A stretch of DNA of 64,000 nucleotides from Mahella australiensis 50-1 BON (GTDB lineage: Bacteria; Bacillota; Clostridia; Mahellales; Mahellaceae): NCBI RefSeq assembly GCF_000213255.1, contig NC_015520.1, positions 826,001-890,000 on the forward strand, in the 5' to 3' direction. Below are positions 58,478 to 64,000 of this stretch, piece by piece. The position numbers were made by a program, and so were the translations under genes. How positions within the stretch are numbered: the stretch's first letter is position 1; each line of letters opens with the position of its first letter. Below the pieces are notes generated by a model. That model saw only the letters and a program-made list of their open reading frames with translations, had not been told where the DNA came from and did not search any database.

Positions 58478-60574
58478 ATGGCCAATAATCTGGTTATAGT
58501 GGAATCTCCGGCTAAAGCCAAAACCATAAGTAAGTTTTTGGGCAGGGGATATAAAGTAGAGGCGTCTATGGGCCACGTGCGAGATCTACCCAAAAGTCAG
58601 ATGGGCATAGATATAGAGCATGGTTTCGAGCCAAAGTATATAACCATACGAGGTAAAGGCGAAATAGTGGATAAGTTAAAGAAACAGGCCAAAGCAGTTG
58701 ATCGAGTGCTGCTGGCTACCGATCCCGACAGGGAGGGTGAGGCTATATCCTGGCATTTAGCACAATTGCTGGATATAGATATGGATAAGGCGTGTCGTAT
58801 TGAATTCCATGAGATAACTAAAAATGCTATTAAAGATGCGTTAAAGCATGTCCGACCTATCGACAAAAATTTAGTCGATGCGCAACAGGCTAGAAGGGTG
58901 CTGGATAGACTGGTGGGTTACAGCATAAGCCCGCTTTTATGGAGGAAAATACGCAAGGGATTAAGTGCAGGACGCGTTCAGTCTGTGGCACTGCGTTTGA
59001 TATGCGACCGCCAGCAAGAGATAGATAATTTCGTTCCACAGGAATATTGGACGCTGACAGCTCTTCTGGCTTCCGATAAAGGCGAGACGCTTGAAGCGCG
59101 CTTTTATGGCAAGGATACCAAAAAACAAGAGCTGAAGGATAAAGAATCAGTAGATGCTATAATAAAAGATATCAATGGTTCTGATTTTATAGTAGAAAAA
59201 ATAGAGAGAGGACAGCGAAAAAGAAAGGCGTCCGCTCCTTTCGTTACAAGTACACTACAGCAAGAGGCAGCGCGAAAGCTGCGCTTTACGGCTAAGAAAA
59301 CAATGGCTGTGGCACAGCAGCTATACGAGGGCGTGGAACTGGGCAAGGAAGGCATGGTTGGCCTGATAACGTATATGCGTACCGATTCGGTGCGGGTATC
59401 GCAGGAGGCCCGGCGCGAGGCCAGGAATTATATTGCCGAGCGATTTGGCGACAATTACGTTCCGGATAAGCCTAATGAATTCAGAAATCGCAAAGGTACG
59501 CAGGATGCTCATGAGGCCATACGTCCTACCTATATAAATTATACTCCGGATTACGTAAAATCTTTTTTGTCGCGCGACCAATACAGGCTATACGAACTGA
59601 TATATAACCGGTTTATAGCCAGTCAGATGAGCGATGCCGTATATGATACCATATCTGTTACAATAAAGGCGGGGGACTATGTATTCAAAGCCTCCGGGTC
59701 TACATTGATCTTCCCAGGTCATCTGGCGTTATATATGGAGGGACAGGACGACGACAATGATGATAAAGAACAAAAACTCCCTCCATTGGAAGAAGGACAA
59801 CGGCTTATATTAAAGAAATGGATGCCGGAGCAGCATTTCACACAACCGCCGCCCTTATATACCGAGGCTTCATTGGTAAAAATGCTGGAGGAAAAAGGCA
59901 TAGGGAGGCCGAGCACATATGCTCCTATTATATCGACTATTGTGGAACGCGGCTATGTTGTGCGCGAAAAACGGACGCTTAAGCCTACCGAATTAGGCAT
60001 ACTGGTAAACGATATGTTAAAAGAACATTTTCCCGACATAGTGGATGTTAGTTTTACGGCTCAGATGGAGCAAATGCTGGACGATGTAGAAGAAGGCCAA
60101 AAGGATTGGCACAATATAATCAGCGAATTCTACTTTCCTTTTAAGTCGGTATTAGACAAGGCCGATCAAAGTATAGAAAAAGTAGATGTACCCGACGAGC
60201 AGTCCGATGTGATATGTGAAAAATGCGGCCGTCGTATGGTCATAAAACAGGGGCGATACGGTAAATTCCTTGCTTGTCCAGGCTTTCCGGAATGCAGGAA
60301 TACCAAACCGTTGCTTGAAGAATTAAAAGTAACGTGCCCTAAATGCGGCGGGCATATACAAATCAAACGTTCCAAGAGGGGCAGGAAATTCTACGGATGC
60401 GAAAATTATCCTAAATGCGATTTTGTAAGTTGGGATGAACCTACAGGAGAGCTATGCCCCGAATGCGGTTATCCTGTGGTAATAAAGTACAGCAAAAACG
60501 GCAGAAAATACACCAGATGCAGCAATAAGGATTGCAAGTATACAGGTCAGAAATTAGCCGGGGAGGCCAAATGA
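58478..60574 (+). CDS. topA: DNA topoisomerase I
   Basis: This 698-residue type IA topoisomerase relaxes negative supercoils. It has the TOPRIM motif ('[18 protein letters not shown]', '[17 protein letters not shown]'), the active-site Tyr region ('[14 protein letters not shown]'), '[19 protein letters not shown]' and three C-terminal four-cysteine zinc fingers beginning at '[27 protein letters not shown]'. Length and finger count are typical. It starts 14 bases after dprA, and its stop overlaps the trmFO start. Confidence 0.97.
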   Translation: MANNLVIVESPAKAKTISKFLGRGYKVEASMGHVRDLPKSQMGIDIEHGFEPKYITIRGKGEIVDKLKKQAKAVDRVLLATDPDREGEAISWHLAQLLDIDMDKACRIEFHEITKNAIKDALKHVRPIDKNLVDAQQARRVLDRLVGYSISPLLWRKIRKGLSAGRVQSVALRLICDRQQEIDNFVPQEYWTLTALLASDKGETLEARFYGKDTKKQELKDKESVDAIIKDINGSDFIVEKIERGQRKRKASAPFVTSTLQQEAARKLRFTAKKTMAVAQQLYEGVELGKEGMVGLITYMRTDSVRVSQEARREARNYIAERFGDNYVPDKPNEFRNRKGTQDAHEAIRPTYINYTPDYVKSFLSRDQYRLYELIYNRFIASQMSDAVYDTISVTIKAGDYVFKASGSTLIFPGHLALYMEGQDDDNDDKEQKLPPLEEGQRLILKKWMPEQHFTQPPPLYTEASLVKMLEEKGIGRPSTYAPIISTIVERGYVVREKRTLKPTELGILVNDMLKEHFPDIVDVSFTAQMEQMLDDVEEGQKDWHNIISEFYFPFKSVLDKADQSIEKVDVPDEQSDVICEKCGRRMVIKQGRYGKFLACPGFPECRNTKPLLEELKVTCPKCGGHIQIKRSKRGRKFYGCENYPKCDFVSWDEPTGELCPECGYPVVIKYSKNGRKYTRCSNKDCKYTGQKLAGEAK

Positions 60575-61896
60575 TGGCAATCGTTAATGTGATAGGGGCA
60601 GGCTTAGCCGGCAGCGAAGCTGCATGGCAGATAGCGCAGCGCGGCATAGATGTGAATTTGTTCGAGATGCGCCCGGTGCATATGACGCCGGCGCATACCA
60701 CAGATAGATTTGCGGAATTGGTATGCAGCAATTCCCTGCGGTCGGATCGTTTGGAAAATGCCGTAGGTTTGCTGAAAGAAGAAATGCGCAGATTAAACTC
60801 GATTATAATGATAGCGGCCGACCGCTGCAGAATACCGGCAGGCGGAGCGCTAGCGGTGGATAGAGAAGGGTTCTCATCTTTTATTACTGACACGCTGTGC
60901 AGCCATCCGCATATAAACGTTATGAGGCGAGAAGTGGATGACATAGCCGATGATGGAATAACAGTCATAGCTACCGGTCCTTTGACATCGGATGTACTTG
61001 CTCAAAGGATAAGCGCAATTACCGGCCGGCATTATCTTTATTTCTACGATGCCGTTGCTCCTATAGTAATGTATGATACTATAGACACGAATAAAGCCTT
61101 TAAATCGTCCAGGTATGGCCGCGGAAACGATTATATAAACTGCCCTATGGATAAAGAACAGTATGAACGCTTTTGGAGTGAATTGGTTAACGCACAAACC
61201 GCGCCGCTTAAAGATTTTGATAAACAGATATTATTTGAAGGTTGCATGCCCATTGAAGAAATGGCTCGCCGAGGCAAGGACACATTGCGATTTGGCCCGC
61301 TCAAACCCGTCGGAATAGAGGTAGAGGGCTATAGGCCGTATGCGGTGGTACAATTGCGTCAGGACAACGCTGAAGGTACATTGTATAATATGGTGGGTTT
61401 TCAAACGCATCTTAAGTGGGGTGAGCAACAACGCGTTTTTCGCCTTATACCGGGCCTGGGAAATGCTGAATTTGTACGCTATGGCGTAATGCATCGAAAT
61501 ACTTATATACATTCGCCGCACCTTTTATTGCCGACATATCAGTTGCGGGATAAGCCTAATATATTGTTTGCAGGGCAAATAACCGGTGTGGAGGGTTATG
61601 TTGAGTCGGCATCATCAGGCTTGGTAGCGGGCATAAACGCCGCATTACTGGCGGTGGGGCGTAAGCCGCTCGTATTTCCTGCTGATACTGCCATAGGCTC
61701 ATTGGCTGCTTACGTTTCGATGTATGCAGGAAATGATTTTCAGCCGATGAATGCTAATTTCGGTATAATGCCGCCTTTATCGCAGCGTATAAAAAACAAA
61801 CAGCAGCGGAATCAAGCTATTGCTCAGAGAGCATTGCAGGCATTAGAAGATCTAATCTCCAGTCCGGAATATGGCATAGGCGAAGGTAACAATTAG
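60571..61896 (+). CDS. trmFO: Folate/FAD-dependent tRNA (uracil-54) methyltransferase TrmFO
   Basis: This 441-residue flavoprotein makes ribothymidine-54 in tRNA using methylenetetrahydrofolate, which the folD product supplies. It begins with the FAD motif '[21 protein letters not shown]'. It then has '[24 protein letters not shown]', '[19 protein letters not shown]', '[27 protein letters not shown]' and '[26 protein letters not shown]'. ATG 60571 overlaps the topA stop, with GGGGAGG upstream. The xerC gene that commonly follows is absent; a structured RNA candidate sits there. Confidence 0.96.
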   Translation: MMAIVNVIGAGLAGSEAAWQIAQRGIDVNLFEMRPVHMTPAHTTDRFAELVCSNSLRSDRLENAVGLLKEEMRRLNSIIMIAADRCRIPAGGALAVDREGFSSFITDTLCSHPHINVMRREVDDIADDGITVIATGPLTSDVLAQRISAITGRHYLYFYDAVAPIVMYDTIDTNKAFKSSRYGRGNDYINCPMDKEQYERFWSELVNAQTAPLKDFDKQILFEGCMPIEEMARRGKDTLRFGPLKPVGIEVEGYRPYAVVQLRQDNAEGTLYNMVGFQTHLKWGEQQRVFRLIPGLGNAEFVRYGVMHRNTYIHSPHLLLPTYQLRDKPNILFAGQITGVEGYVESASSGLVAGINAALLAVGRKPLVFPADTAIGSLAAYVSMYAGNDFQPMNANFGIMPPLSQRIKNKQQRNQAIAQRALQALEDLISSPEYGIGEGNN

Positions 61897-61913
61897 TCTC
61901 AAGGCGATTTTGT

Positions 61914-62166
61914 GAGAGGATGCTAGTGAAACTTAGCGAAGCGTAGGATTGGCATTTCCCAGCGTAACCAAACTAACTTGGAAGTGTAGAAACAATGTCC
62001 CGCCCTGAAGTGGTAAAACGTCGAAATATTATTGGCGCTTTGGAAATGCCCGAAGCAAGCTATAGTTTCACTGCATCCGAAACATATGAGCCTGAGACGA
62101 ATCAGTTACCGAGCCTACCTGCTGATTGCATCCTAAGTTCCGAATTGGAGAGGTTTAACATCGTCT
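61914..62166 (+). ncRNA. Structured RNA candidate, HEARO/omega-RNA-like, between trmFO and hslV
   Basis: No ORF fits this 338-bp gap, but it folds well. GGATGC plus AGTGAAACT (61918-61923 and 61925-61933, one bulged base) pair with AGTTTCACT plus GCATCC (62064-62078). Inside, GGCATTTCC (61951-61959) pairs perfectly with GGAAATGCC (62042-62050), and CCAA/TTGG forms a small hairpin (61968-61981). After it, AATCAG (62100-62105) pairs with CTGATT (62122-62127). TGCATCC occurs again at 62127-62133, so an alternative partner for the 5' arm exists. The order of conserved-looking segments (GTGAAACTTAGCGAAGCG, CCCAGCGTAACCAAA, CCGCCCTGAAGTGGTAAAAC) recalls HEARO/IscB omega RNA as I remember it, but no IscB/IsrB gene is nearby. 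Structure is seen; family identity is tentative. Confidence 0.55.
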
Positions 62167-62234
62167 ATTGATAATCAAGCGTCATTGTGATAATATGTTC
62201 TCATCAGTAACGTGAATATCGGAGGATTTTGTTT

Positions 62235-62765
62235 ATGTTAAAAGGGACTACCATAGTAGCTGTAAAAAAAGACGGAAAAACTGCGGTGGCAGGAGACGGC
62301 CAGGTTACTATGGGCGAAAATACTGTCATGAAACATCATGCTAAAAAGGTTAGACGGATATATAACAACGAGGTTGTTATCGGATTTGCAGGGTCAGTGG
62401 CTGATGCATTTACTCTGTCTGAAAGATTTGAGGATAAACTGCAGCAGCATAGCGGTAATCTATTAAGAGCAGCCGTAGAATTGGCGCAAGATTGGCGCAG
62501 CGATAAGGTTATGCGCAAATTAGAGGCTCTTATGATCGCTGCCGATAAAGAAAGAATGCTGGTTATATCGGGTAATGGAGAGGTTATAGAACCGGATGAC
62601 AATGTAGCAGCCATAGGGTCAGGCGGCCCTTATGCATTGGCAGCAGGAAGAGCATTAGTTAATAACACCGATCTTTCGGCATCTGATATAGCATACAAGG
62701 CTCTTGAAATAGCGTCTTCCATATGCATTTATACTAATACCAATATTACTGTAGAAGAGGTATAA
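62235..62765 (+). CDS. hslV: HslV (ClpQ/CodW) protease subunit
   Basis: This 176-residue proteasome-like peptidase forms double hexamer rings capped by HslU. '[24 protein letters not shown]' contains the expected N-terminal nucleophile Thr, here preceded by MLKG, so a short leader must be removed to expose Thr5. '[25 protein letters not shown]' and '[18 protein letters not shown]' complete the family pattern. ATG 62235 is 9 bases after GGAGG; the TTG at 62229 is a weaker choice. hslU follows 4 bases later. Confidence 0.95.
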   Translation: MLKGTTIVAVKKDGKTAVAGDGQVTMGENTVMKHHAKKVRRIYNNEVVIGFAGSVADAFTLSERFEDKLQQHSGNLLRAAVELAQDWRSDKVMRKLEALMIAADKERMLVISGNGEVIEPDDNVAAIGSGGPYALAAGRALVNNTDLSASDIAYKALEIASSICIYTNTNITVEEV

Positions 62766-62769
62766 GTTC

Positions 62770-64000
62770 ATGGAATATACACCCAAAGAGATAGTAAAAG
62801 AATTAGATAAGTATATTATAGGGCAACATAAAGCCAAAAAAGCCGTAGCAGTAGCACTTAGAAATAGATACAGGCGGAATCTGCTCCCTCAAGAGATGAG
62901 AGAAGAAATCATGCCGAAGAATATCATAATGATGGGTCCTACAGGTGTTGGCAAGACCGAGATCGCTCGTCGTCTGGCTAAATTGGTCAATGCTCCTTTT
63001 ATAAAAGTCGAGGCTACAAAGTATACAGAGGTAGGCTATGTAGGGCGTGATGTCGAATCCATGGTAAGGGATTTAGTGGAAGTGGCCATACGCATGGTGA
63101 AAAATCAGAAAATGTCCGAGGTAGCTGACAGGGCTAAGCAGCTTGCGGAAGAGCGCTTGCTGGACGTTTTATTGCCGCCGCGAAGAAAAAGAAACAGCGG
63201 CAAAAATCCGTTGGAGGCTTTTTTCGGTGGCCAGGGTGCGGAGGATAAAGAAGATGAAGAGAGTGAAACATTAATTGATAATTCCGCTGATGGTCGGTTG
63301 CGCATGAAGGAAATGTTGGATGCAGGTGAGTTAGACGGCAGATATATAGAAATAGAAGTACAAGACAACGCCGTATCGGGTATGGGCATATTTTCAGCGA
63401 TAGGTATGGATGATCTGGCCATAAACATGCAAGATATGTTCGGCAATTTATTTCCCAAAAAAACAAAAAAGAGAAGGGTTACTGTAAAAGAGGCTAGGCG
63501 TATTTTCGAACAGGAAGAAGCACAAAAGCTCATAGATATGGACGAAGTGACTGAAGAGGCATTGAACAAGGCCGAGCAAGAGGGAATAATATTTATCGAC
63601 GAATTGGATAAGGTGGCCGGTAGAGAGGGTGGTGCCGGGCCGGATGTATCCAGAGAGGGCGTTCAAAGGGATATATTGCCCATAGTGGAAGGTACCACAG
63701 TTATGACAAAATATGGACCGGTCAAAACTGATTATATGCTGTTTATAGCGGCCGGGGCCTTTCACGTAGCCAAAGTATCGGATTTGATACCAGAGCTTCA
63801 AGGCCGTTTTCCTGTGCTGGTTCAGTTGGACAGCTTATCTCAACAAGACTTTAAGCAAATATTAACGCAACCCCAAAATGCTCTAATTAAACAATACAAA
63901 GCGTTGATGTCCGCCGATAATCTGGAGTTAGAGTTTACAGACGATGCTATAGATGAAATAGCGCGCATGGCATATGTGATAAATGAAAATAATGAAAACA
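62770..64000 (+). CDS. hslU: HslU (ClpY) ATPase subunit, cut by window end
   Basis: At least 410 residues are encoded before the window ends without a stop. It starts '[36 protein letters not shown]' and has Walker A '[16 protein letters not shown]', '[19 protein letters not shown]', Walker B '[12 protein letters not shown]' and '[13 protein letters not shown]'. The variable I-domain (about 110-240) is of normal length. HslU unfolds proteins for HslV. ATG 62770 follows GAAGAGG with the right spacing. The C-terminal sensor region lies outside the window. Confidence 0.96.
   Translation, partial: MEYTPKEIVKELDKYIIGQHKAKKAVAVALRNRYRRNLLPQEMREEIMPKNIIMMGPTGVGKTEIARRLAKLVNAPFIKVEATKYTEVGYVGRDVESMVRDLVEVAIRMVKNQKMSEVADRAKQLAEERLLDVLLPPRRKRNSGKNPLEAFFGGQGAEDKEDEESETLIDNSADGRLRMKEMLDAGELDGRYIEIEVQDNAVSGMGIFSAIGMDDLAINMQDMFGNLFPKKTKKRRVTVKEARRIFEQEEAQKLIDMDEVTEEALNKAEQEGIIFIDELDKVAGREGGAGPDVSREGVQRDILPIVEGTTVMTKYGPVKTDYMLFIAAGAFHVAKVSDLIPELQGRFPVLVQLDSLSQQDFKQILTQPQNALIKQYKALMSADNLELEFTDDAIDEIARMAYVINENNEN

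Noticed and set aside
61897-62234. Decayed xerC gene
   Set aside because: No frame in the gap shows recombinase motifs (R..HxxR..Y), and the sequence is dominated by paired stems.
1-64000. tRNA, rRNA or tmRNA genes
   Set aside because: I saw no cloverleaf-like segments with TTCGAATC-type T loops or CCA ends, and no rRNA signature sequences in the gaps.

Overview
The window looks like chromosome from an endospore-forming, anaerobic Clostridia-type Firmicute, possibly a thermophile of the Thermoanaerobacterales/Mahella kind. Evidence for this is the sporulation genes (spoIIIAH, spoIVB, spoVT, spoVB, yabP, yabQ, a SpoIID-like gene), a membrane pyrophosphatase, an OLE RNA locus and heavy use of ATA for isoleucine. 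The species is not proven. Nearly everything is on the + strand; the only clear minus-strand gene is a small secreted protein at 54973-55518. I saw no rRNA, tRNA, CRISPR array or transposase gene.

Layout. (1) 1-14.7 kb: spoIIIAH, the Asp23/AmaP envelope-stress set, nusB-folD-xseA-xseB-ispA, a ~590-nt OLE RNA with its membrane partner oapA, then dxs-nadK-argR-recN-spoIVB, an Smr protein, pth and a very small PrsW-like membrane protein. (2) 14.7-25.9 kb: the mfd-spoVT-spoVB-mazG-rqcP-yabP-yabQ-divIC-yabR cluster, with a PrsA-type foldase, HU and a SpoIID-like lipoprotein inserted. (3) 26-32.2 kb: cinA, then recA behind a sigma-A promoter with a LexA box, recX, and an SbcD-like nuclease with an SbcC-like ATPase divided over separate genes. 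(4) 32.3-34.4 kb: hppA. (5) 34.5-49.8 kb: one 15-kb bacterial microcompartment (BMC) locus bounded by terminators. (6) 50.4-57.1 kb: accessory genes (Na/Pi transporter, ROK kinase, PRC-barrel, PerM-type permease, secreted protein, ECF sigma/anti-sigma pair). (7) 57.3-64 kb: dprA-topA-trmFO, a structured RNA candidate, hslV and partial hslU.

The BMC locus is the main accessory system. It encodes four single-domain hexamer proteins, one PduT-type Fe-S trimer and one pentamer; two CoA-acylating aldehyde dehydrogenases, PduL, two acyl kinases and PduS; a class II ketose-bisphosphate-type aldolase; and a lactate module (LarA racemase, EtfAB, FAD-linked lactate dehydrogenase). No diol dehydratase, glycyl-radical enzyme or ethanolamine lyase is present. 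The two dehydrogenases and PduL start with encapsulation-type helices, and the aldolase has a similar helix near its C-terminus. My inference is that the aldolase, or a sugar-phosphate aldolase elsewhere, releases an aldehyde such as lactaldehyde. The aldehyde would be oxidised to acyl-CoA, acyl-phosphate and acid with ATP formation; if the acid is lactate, LarA and the Etf-coupled dehydrogenase would take it to pyruvate. PduS/PduT would carry electrons across the shell.

Three other points stand out: one shell protein has an AT-hook-like N-terminal extension and a strong internal start; the trmFO-hslV gap holds an RNA candidate resembling HEARO/omega RNA with no nuclease gene beside it; and an ~69-bp intergenic repeat occurs twice (49990 and 57192), one copy inside a nest of inverted repeats.
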